In this document: one piece after another, positions 1 through 11,879 of the stretch
Layout: every line of letters begins with the position of its first letter
Numbering within the stretch: position 1 is the stretch's first letter
Assembly (NCBI GenBank): GCA_015680685.1
Contig: MNCI01007739.1
Coordinates: 11,887 to 75,886 of the forward strand
DNA length: 64,000 nt
Source of the DNA: Gnetum montanum
Lineage: Eukaryota > Streptophyta > Gnetopsida > Gnetales > Gnetaceae
Direction: 5' to 3'
The notes under the pieces: generated by a model
What the model saw: only the letters and a program-made list of their open reading frames with translations
Database searches by the model: none
Told to the model about the DNA's origin: nothing
Translations under genes and position numbers: made by a program

Positions 1-464
1 TCTCACCCTTAAACTCATGTTAAAACATTGAATGAGTACGACTTGATTACGAGCATTTAAGTGTGACTACTTGGTAACCCAGTAGCATACCTAGGATTTG
101 CGCTTGGTAATCCCAGTGGTAGTCGTGCACGAAGTCCAAGATGTGTATGGATAATCAAGGAATAGATGCTCATCGCACTTAGGCTAGTTTAGATTCTCTC
201 ACCCTCTCTCTCTCCTAGATTAGTGAATATTACTTTCCATTACCTTCAGGAGTAGCATTAAATTAGAAACCACATCATACACCTCACTCTAGACTAAACC
301 ATACGTGACAAAGATAATACTAGTCCAGGTGGGAAGATAGCGAACTACGACCTAAGGCTAACTATCTAGATGCCACAACTAGCACGTTTGCGGAGTTCGA
401 CCAGATCACGTGTGTAACACTCGTATTCATATGGTTGAGTGTAGGGGTACCTCGCCACTCATCG
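1..464 (+). repeat. Family A copy 1: 5' LTR (partial, right part only)
   Basis: The stretch is nearly identical to 5790-6259, which identifies it as the 5' member of an LTR pair whose left part lies outside the window. It ends in CCACTCATC followed by G where the family has A, and is immediately followed by a tRNA-type primer binding site. It contains CT-rich tracts near 196-214. Confidence 0.93.
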
Positions 465-465
465 T

Positions 466-483
466 TGGCACCGTTGCTAGGGA
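466..483 (+). other. Primer binding site, tRNA-Asp type
   Basis: TGGCACCGTTGCTAGGGA differs at two positions from the complement of the 3' end of plant tRNA-Asp (TGGCGCCGTTGCCGGGGA). It lies one base after the LTR end, the expected place for priming minus-strand cDNA. Athila-type elements commonly use this primer. Confidence 0.85.
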
Positions 484-605
484 TAGTGCTAGTTATCTAG
501 ATTAGTTAGATCATATAAGGTTGTTGTATAGGAATTAACGAGGTATCTTTTAAGAAGAAATAATTACAAAAATTCACATACGAATTCACACACAACTTCA
601 CAATC

Positions 606-2505
606 ATGCCTCTCCTGCAAGACTATAATAATGTCACATCTAATGAGGAAATTCATTGGAGAACCAACGAATTATCTGACAATGAAGATTGGAGTATGAA
701 ATCTAAAGTGGGGGTTTCTTATAAACATAAACAAAGGCAACATCATCCCAACACACAAAATCATAACTTACCTGATGATGATGAACCCCCAGTGGCCACT
801 ACAAGCCTAACGCAAATACAAGAGGCTATTCAAATCTCCCGTAGGCATCATAAAGAGAGCCATCTACCCATGCTTGATTTAAACAACTTTCCCAATTTTT
901 CAAGAGCCTTCTACGATGCTTGTACATGGAAACAACGTTGATAATAGTTGGCAAAAACTCAAGCTCTTCCCTATGACACTTGTTTGCCAAGCAAAAGTAT
1001 GGTATAGATTGTTAAAACCAAACTCAATATGACATTGGCCAACAATGGTAGAACTTTTTAACAAAAGATATCAAACCTATGGAATAGTGTTAGCCTTGAG
1101 GAAACAAATCCAAGAGTGGAAACAAGTAAAACATGAACCCTTGGACATGGCCTTAGAAAGATATTATGCATTATTAAACAACTATCCAGGCCATGGGTTT
1201 CCCGAGGAAAGGCTAATGTACCATATCATTGATGGGCTTCATGATGCAACAAGAGAAACCCTAGGGATGTATGCCCACAGTCAACTATACAAACTACAAA
1301 CCCATTAAATCCAAGAGCTTATTAAGTGGGTAGCAAAATAAGAAGGAGAATTGGCTAGATGGGAGAGTGTTGAAAAACATCAACGAGACCAAAATCTCAA
1401 CTTAACAAAGGTCCATGATCATAAAAGGGAGAAATCAACCTATCATAAGGGGAAAGAACCATCTTTGCTAGTAGAACAATCATTAGATGAAATCAATGCA
1501 AAGATCAATAAGATGCTAGAATGGATGCATAAAAAGTGTGGAGAATTTATCGATATCATTGGAGATAGAGTTTTGACAACTCGAGAAGCAGGACAAAGTA
1601 TCATTAGACAATCGGAAAGAAGGGATAAGGAAAATAAGAGCTCAACTACCAATCATACGTATGAATGCAACATATGCCTGTATGATCACCCCAAGGGCCA
1701 ATGCCCAATCTTGTTACATTTATATGAGCATTGGGGAAACACGTTACATCCAGAGTTTGTATAGAGATATTGTGTTCAATCATAGTGGCCACAATCCCAG
1801 TCATGGGGGATGCCACCCTTAGATTGGAGACATCCTTCATATCATCCAAATCTAAACGCTTACCTAGTCCAACATCTTGTTTCCCCAACTGGGTCAACAT
1901 ACTCTATCTCATCGCATTACTATTCTCCTCAATACTATTAGCTCATGTCCACAACACAACCACCGCCTTGTGCACCTTACACTGCTCCTAATTTTTAACA
2001 TTCTCATCCTTTCCCTCATTATACATTTCCACCAACTATTCCTAAGGTGTCTGCACCATAGCAAAAAACCACGAACGCTACTTGTGCTACTACTACTGCC
2101 AACAGCAGTGAGAGGCCTCCTCAACATCAAAAGCGTCCCTTCTTTAAACATGACCGTAGAAAGGAATAATACAATTCCAAGGCCACTACATCCTTCAACT
2201 TAGCACAAGTCCAACACTATGGTGCACCCTTATCTTTGAACCCAACGCCTCATGTTACTTCATCAGGGCCACCAACTAACACTCCAACAACCATACAGCC
2301 CAATGAATATAGCCATGGAGAGCGACATCCTGATCCTTGCATACCATCTAATGGTCCCAAATATCATCAACTAGTTATCCAAAAACCACATCCTATAAAG
2401 TGCTCCACTATGCTTACTACAATCAGGTGTGTGAACCCCGATGGGGTAAGTATGGCCAAGTTCCAATATTTCCAACATGCAAGGATCCCCATCGTCATTT
2501 ATTAA
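606..2505 (+). pseudogene. gag: Degenerate gag of family A copy 1
   Basis: Gag polyprotein relic of an Athila-related element. Three main open pieces (606-941, 1045-1308, 1351-1764) and a proline/threonine-rich tail up to 2505 read as one protein, with a frame change between 941 and 1045 and several stops. The 1045-1308 piece holds the retrotransposon gag core (WKQ..H.PLD.A..RYYALL). At 1663-1701 a CCHC knuckle of the form C-X2-C-X3-H-X4-C (CNICLYDHPKGQC) is visible; the X3 spacing is usual in Athila-type gags. Many stops look like C-to-T changes of Gln or Arg codons. No protease or polymerase follows, so the element could not have been autonomous. Confidence 0.85.
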
Positions 2506-4442
2506 TCCTTGCCATCCTCAACCATTTAGCTATGATGGATATCCCCCATTCTAATAGTAAGCAGGATTAATAAATACCTTTCATTTTCTTTAATTTTACA
2601 ACTTTTTGTTTTCCAGTTTTTCATTTTTCAACTTCTTGTTTTATCTTTTTATCTTTTTTGGTATTTTTATCTTTTTATAAGTAATCTAGTCTATGAAAAA
2701 AACACTCATGTGGATCGTTGGTTGAGGTGTGTTCTATGTTGTCGAGTCATGAGTGGTCAATTATGTGGACAGTGAGCCCATTACAACCACTCATCCATTA
2801 TACAAATAAGAGGTTCTGTTCAAGGGTATAGTGATATTCTTGACATTTTTAAAACTTAAAATTAATTTTGTGTTCATTGTACCCAGAATGAAGAATGATG
2901 GACCAATAGGGAATGATTAGGGTGTGACATCAAGGGGACTTGAGAATTTTCTTTGGTGACGTCTATGGGAGTTATCATGCAACGTGGTTGTACTAAGATC
3001 CTTGTAGATCTAATGAAAATGGGAGTAAGAGTAATCAAAAGGGCACTCAAAAATCCAATGTTGTTCTAGGGGGTCCCACTGGAAAGACATGCACCCATGC
3101 TTGAAGGTTGGCGGCTTCTTTGGATTCAGTATTTAAAAAGAAAAAAAAAAGAAAAAAAATAAAGTGCCACAAAACAAAAATCACTCCTCCCTTGAACAAA
3201 ACACCAAGTGATCATATGCCTTGTTGTTATGGTACTCTCATAGTTACTCATAATGGGATGAAACAATGCGATGTCACTGATTAGAGGAATGGACTTGGTC
3301 CTGATCTTGAAACGACGAGTTAATGACACCTTAATCATGCTTTACACATAGGATTCACTATGGCCTGGGTCAGTTACCTCATGTCCCAATCTCTAGTTCG
3401 TCTCATCTCACTGTTTGTGTAATTGTAGCTCATGTCGTGTGTAACGTAGAATTCTTACCTCATTCCCGTGATATTTACATGTGTGTGTTTTGTGGAATAA
3501 GTGTGGATTACATTTAACCCTTCAAGTGCCCACGAACACTTTTAAGTGTGGTTACACAAGGGCATTATAGGTTGGAACCTACTTTGGGGAGGACCCACTT
3601 GTGTAATCTTTTGTAATTTTCACTTATGACACAGCTCACACACATCATTTATTACCCTCAACTTATTGTTCATGATATTCTTTCCCTTATTACTATTCCT
3701 TCGATTCAATGTTCCTATGAATCATCGCATAGCTTTTTTCTCTACCATCCAAGGTCCTTATTGATAAATCCCACACCATCATAATTTTTGTGCCTTCAGA
3801 ACTAGTTGAATTATCCTGGAACCCTTTAATAATCATCTAGATGTCCTTAGTTTACATCATTTAATTTTAAATATATATATATATGTATATATATATATTA
3901 AATTCGGTACATTCTCTAAGTGCCCTAACTTCGATGAAAATATATACGTGACCCCCCTATGCTAATCAACATCATTTGCAATTGTTCACTCAGGGGAAGT
4001 TTTTCAAATTCCTCTCTATGACTCATGATTGCACATCCCTTGCTTTCATATCCATAACTCACTCATTGGTACTTTGATTTTCATTTTGTTTGAACCTACT
4101 TGAACCCGAAGTGTTCAACTTAGTCATGGGGGAGGGGCACACACCAAATAGTGCATAATTTTTTTTGAAATTCATCATCGCTCGAAGGATATCTTTAAGG
4201 GTAATTAGTTGTAAAATTAAGAATAAAATGTGTCAAAAATAATTTCATCCCCTTAGCTATACCAGAAAATTAAATTTGAAAACCACCTAAGCAAGGAGGA
4301 CTCAACATTATAATCTTTTGGGGACATGTTCTTCCAATAATTAACATCACACGGAAATAAAGTAAATTTATTAAGGCAAGTAGTAAGGTATAACTTAACT
4401 TTGGTAACAACCTTACTAATGATTGGCCCTGTGTGATTGCAG
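2506..4442 (+). other. Family A copy 1: non-coding internal region
   Basis: No coding sequence is supportable here. The segment is colinear with 36936-38870 of copy 2 on the opposite strand. It carries the 17-mer TTTGGGGAGGACCCACT at 3583-3599, also found in families B and C, and a TA microsatellite at about 3868-3898. At about 3931-3945 it lacks a roughly 100-bp palindrome array present in copy 2. The segment ends in a CAG acceptor-like site abutting the second ORF. Confidence 0.7.
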
Positions 4443-5211
4443 ATGGCCTAGAAACGCAGACAACAAGAAGGTCCTGCTCTAGGTGTGATCAAATGACCTA
4501 GGAGAGATGAAGAACAAGTTCCTGTTGAACAACATGTAGAGCAGGAGGAACAATCATTTAGTATCCACCAAGAAGACCTTGCTACTGTATAATCAAGGCA
4601 GGCAGAAGGAGGAGCTACAGCAGCATCTGAATAGGGATGATATCTCATGTTGCCCTAGGATTATGTTTAGACCGTCCATGAAAGGTCCATATTCACTGTA
4701 GTAATCATGGAATTAAACTTTGGACCTTTTAGCAGAATTTGCTCTGGAGGCTATTAGGGATCACCTCAAAGGATCCCCATTATGGCCTACCCTCTCTGAA
4801 AGCAGTGCTTGGTACTTAGGGGAAACGTACCAATTTTGGCACAATAAAGAAGAAGGCACCATGGTTAACAATTATGGTGTGACTGTTGATTTCTCTGTTC
4901 AAGCCATTTTGGAAGTATTAAACCTTTCGAATACAGGGCCAAATGTTTCTTAGAACCAACTGGACACTTTCAAAACTAAGCAGCTTAATAAACTATTAAT
5001 AGAGAATAAAAGGGTGGTGGAAGAAAAAGAGAAGGCTAACTGGGATGCCTCTATGACACAAGCACAAACTTACGCACATGCCAAGGCACTCAAGGCTTTA
5101 CAAGAGAAGAAACTCTAGGCCATACTTCAATGCCATCAAATCCCAAGACTTGGAGCACAAGAAAAGGGAAAGACACCCATGGAGGAGCCATCACCACTAA
5201 GAACTACATGA
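4443..5211 (+). pseudogene. Second ORF of family A (env position), decayed
   Basis: Relic of a protein of about 255 codons, from ATG 4443 directly after GATTGCAG to TGA 5209-5211. It is recognised because copy 2 (36935-36166, - strand) carries the same protein. The N-terminal part is Gln/Glu-rich and basic (KRRQQ). The middle (4720-4950) contains a W-Y-L-G-E-T-Y-QFWHNK stretch and a GVTVDFSVQAI segment, reminiscent of the putative plant transposon protein domain seen next to plant retroelements; this match is by eye only. The C-terminus is a Lys/Glu/Ala-rich probable coiled coil. There is one frame change near 4710 and several TAG/TGA stops. The location between gag and 3' LTR is where Athila elements carry env-like genes. 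Function unknown. Confidence 0.6.
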
Positions 5212-5384
5212 GTTCTATCCAATTTTGTAAGCATAGGATTTTCTTTTGTGTTGTGTCTCAATTTTGTTCTGACTCCACACTAAGGCATGAATCCATTATA
5301 GCCAGTCAATAATTCCATACCTATCCACTGTGAAATCAATGAAGCTTATTCTCACTTTAACTTGAGGATGAGTTTTCATTCAAT

Positions 5385-5394
5385 CATGGGGGTA
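5385..5394 (+). other. Polypurine tract region of family A copy 1
   Basis: CATGGGGGTA lies immediately before the 3' LTR start TGATGAG. The G-run preceding TA recurs before the 3' LTRs of copy 2 and of element B, which supports a plus-strand primer role. Confidence 0.7.
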
Positions 5395-6259
5395 TGATGA
5401 GTCATGAATTTGCTGACAGCTGAGATATCACACCCACGATAACGCACCCACGATATTGCACCCGCGATATTGCAGCCTAGCCGCGATATCGCATACACAA
5501 GATCACAGCCTATCTCATCATCTATAAATAAGAGGCAGGTAGATGAGAGGAAGTCAAATTTTTATCAATTTTAGTTTAAGTGTTAAGTTTTAGTTATTTT
5601 TTTCTCTCAACCCTTTTCCTCCCAATGTATGCCCGTAGTGTGGTGGATGTAATTGTACGACATCCTTTATTTGAGTGTGACGTACTTGGATATGCACATG
5701 ACCAGCAATAAAGATCAAGATTGCTTCATCATTGTAGCATTAAATTAGTTTAATCATTTAATTAATTTTTATTTACTGCTTTCCTAGTTAATCTCTCTCA
5801 CCCTTAAACTCATGTTAAAACGTGGAATGAGTACGACTTGATTACGAGCATTTAAGTGTGACTACTTGGTAACCCAGTAGTGTACCTAGGATCTATGATT
5901 GGTAATCTCAGTGGTAGTCGTGCACGAAGTCCAAGATGTGTACGGATAATCAAGGAACAAATGCTCATCACACTTAGGCTAGTTTAGATTCTCTCACCCT
6001 CTCTCTCTCCTAGATTAGTGAATATTACTTTCCATTGCCTTCAGGAGTAGCGTTAGATTAGAAACCACATCATACACCTCACTCTTGACTAAACCATACG
6101 TGGCAAAGATAATACTAGTCCAGGTGGGAAGACAGCAAACTATGACCTAAAGCTAACTATCTAGATGCCACAACTAGCCTGTCTACGGAGTTTGACTGAA
6201 TCGCACGTGTAACACTCGTATTCGTATGGTTGAGTGTAGGGGTACCTCGCCACTCATCA
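5395..6259 (+). repeat. Family A copy 1: 3' LTR (865 bp)
   Basis: Begins TGATGAG and ends CTCATCA. U3 holds a cluster of ATATC-centred palindromes (variants of GCGATATCGC) at about 5422-5505. A TATA box TATAAATA follows at 5523-5530 and an AATAAA signal at 5707-5712, giving a standard U3-R order. The right flank starts AATGA; the matching left flank is outside the window. Confidence 0.93.
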
Positions 6260-8230
6260 AATGATCACATTCTTAATTTTGTTTATGATATAATTATTAA
6301 CATTGAATAATGGTCATATTGAATATAGTTATATAGTTATTTAATAATATTATGTTTAATAATTTTATTTATTATTTCAATGAATAAGTTTCATAACAAA
6401 AAGCATTCATTAGTACAACATATTACTCAATTCAATAAAACCATAATTGATCATTTACATGGATAGGATTATGGGTTATTAAAACATAATAAAGGATTCT
6501 ATGTTTTGCAGCGTGATTTTGTAAACCTATTTGGTATAGAAATATAAATATAGTTATACATCATAATAGAAAATTCTAGCCACAAGAATTTAAAAAAATA
6601 TAGTAATGTTAATTATATAATGAAATTAATATAACATTTTCAACTATATCCATCTATTGGAATGAAAATATTTCAAATATAATGAAAACCTCCCTCTTGG
6701 GTGCCATCTAAAATTGTCAAAATCTTCAACCAATTTCCAACAACAATAGGCCCTAGGCTTTGATACTAGTAATGCTGGAGTAGGTTCACTCCACAAATAA
6801 ATCACCTTCAAATACTAAATTTGGATATTATACAAAGATAAAACTTTATGATAGAAAACAAGAAAACTAGTTATCTTCAATTAATTTATTAGAAGATTAC
6901 AACAAGATTTTTAAACCCACAAACATCCAAAACTGGTTACACACAATGATATTGTAGAGCATGAGGTCTTACAACTACACAATGGTTTTACAAGACACAA
7001 CTAATAGAGAATCTCTCCCACAACCTAGGATTGAGATCTTAACTCATAAGTAAGAAATAAGAGAAAAGAACATAAAGACCAATACATCACAAGTTGATCT
7101 TGGAAGTTCCATGACTAATTGCACTCACCTAATATGCTCATCCACTCTCTCTTTTCCATCTATCAACACTCAAGAGCTCACTTCTCTTACTCCTTCTCTA
7201 CAACAATGATGAATACAACAATATTTATTACAGACCAAGAGATAAGAAACCTAAAAACCTTTCTTCAACTACATTTGAGGCTCTTCATGATGTTTCCCAA
7301 ATCTTATCACCTTCCCCTTGGTTGTTTTCATCATTTTCCATCATATTCTAGATATTTTTTGAATTGGAATGGGTGTTTTTAGAAGTTTCCCTAGCCATAC
7401 AGGTTGTCTCTAGCCCTTGGGAGACGTCTCCTATCAAAACTAGCTTTCAAGGGAAATGTCTTCTATCTTGGAAAGACGTTTTCCTCTGAGATAAGACATC
7501 TTCTCTTGGCATGAGATGTCTTGAGCAAGACGTATTTCCTATTGCAAAGTAGCTTCCTTGAGAAGATTGAAAAATCAACAAGATGTCTCCTTTACATCCA
7601 AGACATCTTTTGTCATCTCCTTGTCTTTGCCAAAACATCTTCTTCAAGCTTGAATTCTATAAACATAAATGTAGGAAAGGAACAAAGGAAATTAGAAGTG
7701 TCCCTACACCAAGAAACCATCATCAAATCAACAAATTCTACCAGCAAAAATGAGTTTGACAAATAACAAGTATGAACAAATTCCAAAACTTAATCATTCG
7801 AAACCAAATTTAAATGAATCAAAAAACATGAGGAATGAGATAAATAATCCAAATTTTGCATAAAAACATGCCTTACAGAAATTTCCTGAGTAATAAATTT
7901 ATATAAATCATTAAGCAATTTATAGAATTGCAAAGAAGTAGTGGTTCCACTTCAAGCATCACCTATCAAATTTAGTAAAATTGCACGTAATATCAATGCT
8001 AGACTCCTTACTACCTCAAATCAATGCTAAAACCCTCACTGCTAAAACCCTAAAATCCCTTTGTTCTTGCAAGTAACAAGTTTGATTTGAAAAGATATTC
8101 TAATACAACATGATGGTGCTCTTTCAACTTGCAAGTAAACAATTTCATTAATAAGTACTACTCTCAAATGTTTTTGTATAGGGGAATGTTGGAACCCTAA
8201 AATAATTGTAATATAAGTATACCCTAAGAT
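6260..8230. other. Intergenic spacer, AT-rich, no gene seen
   Basis: No coding region is supportable. 6260-7100 is low-complexity AT-rich DNA. At about 7400-7640 a cluster of ACGTCT/AGACGT-type self-complementary words recurs at irregular spacing. Short open frames here have no recognisable motif and are not called. Confidence 0.6.
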
Positions 8231-8234
8231 ATAT

Positions 8235-8330
8235 AACTCAACATTATCCTCTAGAACTAAACTCATGGCTTGGAGCTTTCAAATGAAGAATCTTACCACT
8301 AGGTTAACACATCATTATTAAAGGAGGATG
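8235..8330 (-). repeat. tRNA-like SINE fragment
   Basis: Read on the - strand, a segment resembling a tRNA 5' half with an A-box-like TTAACCTAGTGGTAAG is followed by a weak B-box-like TGAGTTTAGTTC. Similar words recur near 19950-20015 and 29690-29800 on the same strand, suggesting a dispersed tRNA-derived SINE family. Confidence 0.45.
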
Positions 8331-8399
8331 ATAGAATCCAAAAGAATGACTATTAGTATACCCTAAGACATGTAGCCCATAAGATACTAGAAGAATTAT

Positions 8400-8615
8400 A
8401 GAGAAATATAAGAATGTCTTAAGTATGACTCAAACAAGCAACCTCTTTCCTAACAAGATAATGACCCAACCACTTAAGCCACATATCGTTGACACAAACT
8501 TATTTGTTAGGTTAGAAATGTATGCTCAACTTCTTTGTATCTAAGTGGTTAGCTCATTATCTTGTTAAGTAAGAGGTTGCTTATTGGAGTCACACTTGAA
8601 GTATTATAATATTTC
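8400..8615. repeat. Inverted pair of tRNA-like SINE copies
   Basis: Arms at about 8400-8485 (- orientation) and 8537-8615 (+ orientation) are inverted copies of each other with roughly 80% identity by eye. The + arm reads as tRNA-like, with CTAAGTGGTTAGCTC as A-box-like sequence and ATTGGAGTCACAC as B-box-like sequence. A further direct copy is at 17955-18050, on the other side of the element B insertion. Confidence 0.55.
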
Positions 8616-8677
8616 TTTTAAAGTATCATGAGTGAATAATTTCACCAATAAGTATGACTTTCAGAATTATTTATAGT

Positions 8678-9510
8678 TGATGAGCGGTGTGATACCCCTA
8701 TGCTCAACCATACGAATATGAGTGTTTCACGCATGATCTGGTCGAATTCCAAGGACTAAGTGCTTATGCGCCCTTGTGGAACAAGGATGAGTTGGTTGAT
8801 CATTGTCTTCCCAAACTTACTTGTATGTCATGATTGTATGGTTAAGTAAGCTTGAGGCATATGATTTTTATAGCTTTTATCTTTTTATGTTCTGTTGCTA
8901 ATAAGGGAGGAGAGAGAGAGATAACTAAGTGACTAATTTAACTTAATTACTAATTAAATAGGCTTTAACTAATCCTAACACCAGTATCCATTCTCACTTG
9001 CCATACACAACTTGACTAAGCACAATACTACTGGGATTACCAAACACTAATCGTTACTGGGTTACCAAGTCTTACACGCATGCTCGAAGTGATCGTACTG
9101 TGTGTGCTAATAACAAAAATGTAAAGTGCATAAAATAAAATAAAATAAATGTAGAAAAAAATAAAATAAAATAAATGAGTAAAAACAAATCTCAAGTGCT
9201 ACAAGGATGAATCCAAGAGCTCGTCTTTATTGCCATACACAAGGTGTGCTCAGGTACACAATGCTTGAATAAAGATCCATCAACACTTAGACCTCCTACT
9301 GCGGGTACTTGGAAAATACTCTAACTTGACTCCTAAAAGACTTTCCTTCAAGACTTCCTTCCAAGACATCCCCTCTAAATTGTGCGCCTGGGCACTGTAT
9401 TTATAGGCTTGGAACAACTACTCTAATAATTAGAAAAACTGCCACTCTAATTCTAGAGAAACTGCCACTCTAATAAGTAGAATAAACTGCTAGAGTAACC
9501 ACTCTCATCA
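8678..9510 (-). repeat. Element B 3' LTR (833 bp)
   Basis: Starts TGATGAGCGG and ends CTCTCATCA in + coordinates. On the - strand a TATAAATA box is at 9406-9399. The U3 contains short repeats of CACTCTAAT/AATTAGA type instead of the ATATC palindromes of families A and C. On the - strand it is preceded by the purine-rich tract ATGGGGATA (9519-9511). Confidence 0.93.
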
Positions 9511-9519
9511 TATCCCCAT

Positions 9520-11480
9520 GACTAAATGAAAACTCATCCTCAAGTTCCTTACAAAATATTGGAAAGGTATGGGATTATTGACTAATTGACAACTAATAGT
9601 GGAATGGGATGACAAACTCAACGTGGCCAATGAATGGATCAATAAGCATATTACAACATTAGTGTTCATGACCATTATGGTGAACACTCATAAAGAAATG
9701 ACATCCAAGCCTTTATTTGGCAGCTTGTAGAGAAAGAGAGAGAAAGAAAATGAAGTGTGTTGCCGCCAATGCTAAGATTACGCCTTTCATCGTTTATCCA
9801 TAGCCACGCCACCATACTTGCTTCTTTCGTAAATGCTCCAGTTCCGATCCATCCTAAGTGCTTCCTCCAAGCCTAGTCCATTGTTTGTATGATCACCATC
9901 TACACACACAACACAGTCACAAATGAGCAAGGATAGATAAACCATAATGCAGTTGATACCTTGCCTTGATATGAAGCACATTGGCTGAGTTGTGGTTATG
10001 GCAGAGTGTTTAGAGATTTATCATAGGTGACTACCCAAGGTGTAGGGGTTAGGAAAATAGTAAAATGGAGAAAATTGAAAAATTTGTGCCAGGGCCCCCA
10101 CGCCTAAGAGCAAACCTCTAGTAGCTATAAGATGGAAAAATATGAGGAATAAGAAAGATGGAAAAAAATATCAATGACAATGCCAATAAAATGGATGTCT
10201 TGGATGGGGATGAAATAAGAAATGATTGATTGTAGGAAATGTTAAGGGAAAGAAGTTAATAATTGCACCAAAAAGAAATGCTAGTGGGTCCTCCCCAAAG
10301 TAGGCTCATGCCTTTTATGCCCTAACAAACCCACAAACCAAGAGTCTGTAGGCTCTAGGAATGTCATTTGGAAGCAAGAGTTAAAAACTTACCCACAAGA
10401 ATTCACCAAAGAAAAACAATGCCTCAACCCAGAATGGACTAATGATAAAACTAGCAATGAGGTGGAAAATGGAAAGAAAGATGGAGAGGAGAGAATGGAA
10501 TGGAATCCCAAGAACGATGTTGTGTAAAGCCCCTTGTGTATTTTATGGTTAGTATGACTAAGTAGAACTTATCCTAAATCCAGACTCAAACAAACGATAT
10601 CTAGTGACCTTGCATCAACACACTTGACCAATCCATCCACTTGAAGTAACAAGAATGCTTCCACAAAGAGTCACTACCATTCCGAGGAGAGCGAGATGGA
10701 GAAGTAGGAAGTGAGAAAGGGCCTTAGTTAGAGGGAACCTTTAGTCATGGGTAACATGTCTTTCCAGTTCTATAACCAGTGCTTGTAGCCCATATTTCTT
10801 TATTATGTCTAAGGGGTGTGCTTTGAATTCTCACTCTTTTTTTTTGTGTGAAAACCACACCATGCAAAGACTTATTTTTATTAACTTGGCTTCCTAATTT
10901 TTGAACAATGTCAGAATGGCAGAAAACCCAAGAAAAAGCATCCAAACACCCAAGAGAATGGCTAGCACAAATGCATCAAATCCCCTTGAAGTCACACCCT
11001 TTTCATCCTTTGAGTCTTTCCTTGGTTTCAAAAATACCCAACAACCAATTCATTAAAAGTTTACTTAGAAAAAGAGGGATTGTACAGTTCAAGCCAAAGG
11101 AGACCATAGAGTTGTATGGATGAGTGGATGATGTGGACTCATTGCCTATTTTACCAAAAGAACCATACCTTAATATCAACATTATAATTCAAAGGTAAAA
11201 ACCAAATATTAGCAATTAATATGATATAATTCAATCTACCATCATGAGCACTTATTAGATGACGAATAAAAGTAAATCAAGCAAACAAAGAAATAGTAAA
11301 AACATGAACAATGGTGTAAAACAAAAATAAGAAAAGTTGAAAGAATGTGTAAAATAAAAAATCTATAAAAAAAAAGTGTAGAACAAAAATTCAAAAAGAA
11401 CTAAGGGCCTAGAACGTTTAGCATAGGTGGCTATCTTGCCCATGACTAAGTTGGAAGGAGGAGATCCAAAATAGTGAGCA
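9520..11480 (-). other. Element B: 3' untranslated internal region
   Basis: No coding frame is supportable in this 2-kb stretch. It is homologous to 52190-53789 of the family C element on the + strand. The shared 17-mer is at 10283-10299 (reverse complement of TTTGGGGAGGACCCACT). An env-like gene, which occupies this place in some Athila elements, is not recognisable. Confidence 0.7.
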
Positions 11481-11483
11481 AGG

Positions 11484-11813
11484 TTATCCACCAAGAGAGG
11501 TAGAATGTGTACTGCTTGTCCTAAGCTCATGGAAAGGTTTGATTTGTTGTAAGTTGACCAACAGTTTTTTGTCTGGGCTCTCGAGTTTGTATATTGTCAT
11601 GGCCCCTAAAGGAAAAGTTGCATAAATAATATAAAGTCCTTCCCACGGTGTTTGAAATTTAGTATGTTGTGGCACATGTGTGGGATTCCAGTAGAGAACC
11701 TTATCTCCTAGCTGATATTTATCTTTTCTAATTCCTAGGTCATGATGTTGTTTATTAAAGGCCTTGTGCAATTCGTTAGATGATAGGGTAGCTAGTCGGT
11801 TTTCATCTAGCAA
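11484..11813 (-). pseudogene. Element B integrase C-terminal fragment
   Basis: A 109-aa open frame with the C-terminal signature of Athila-type integrases: a helix like LSSNELHKAFN, then a YQLGDKVLYWN motif and a TPWEGLYII...GAMTIYKLESP beta segment. The catalytic D,D-35-E core and the zinc-binding domain are absent upstream, since the reverse transcriptase relic ends only about 60 bases away. This is therefore a remnant left by an internal deletion. Confidence 0.8.
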
Positions 11814-11879
11814 GTTAAGGGTTACTAACCATTTTTTTGTGCTAGATCAAGGTCAAGGTTGAGGTCACATGCCATGGAT

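Noticed and set aside
8030-8065. Telomere-like AAACCCTAAA words
   Set aside because: Only isolated AAACCCTA words, not a tandem array.
9520-11480. Env-like gene of element B
   Set aside because: No signal peptide, transmembrane segment or consistent frame could be found on the - strand.
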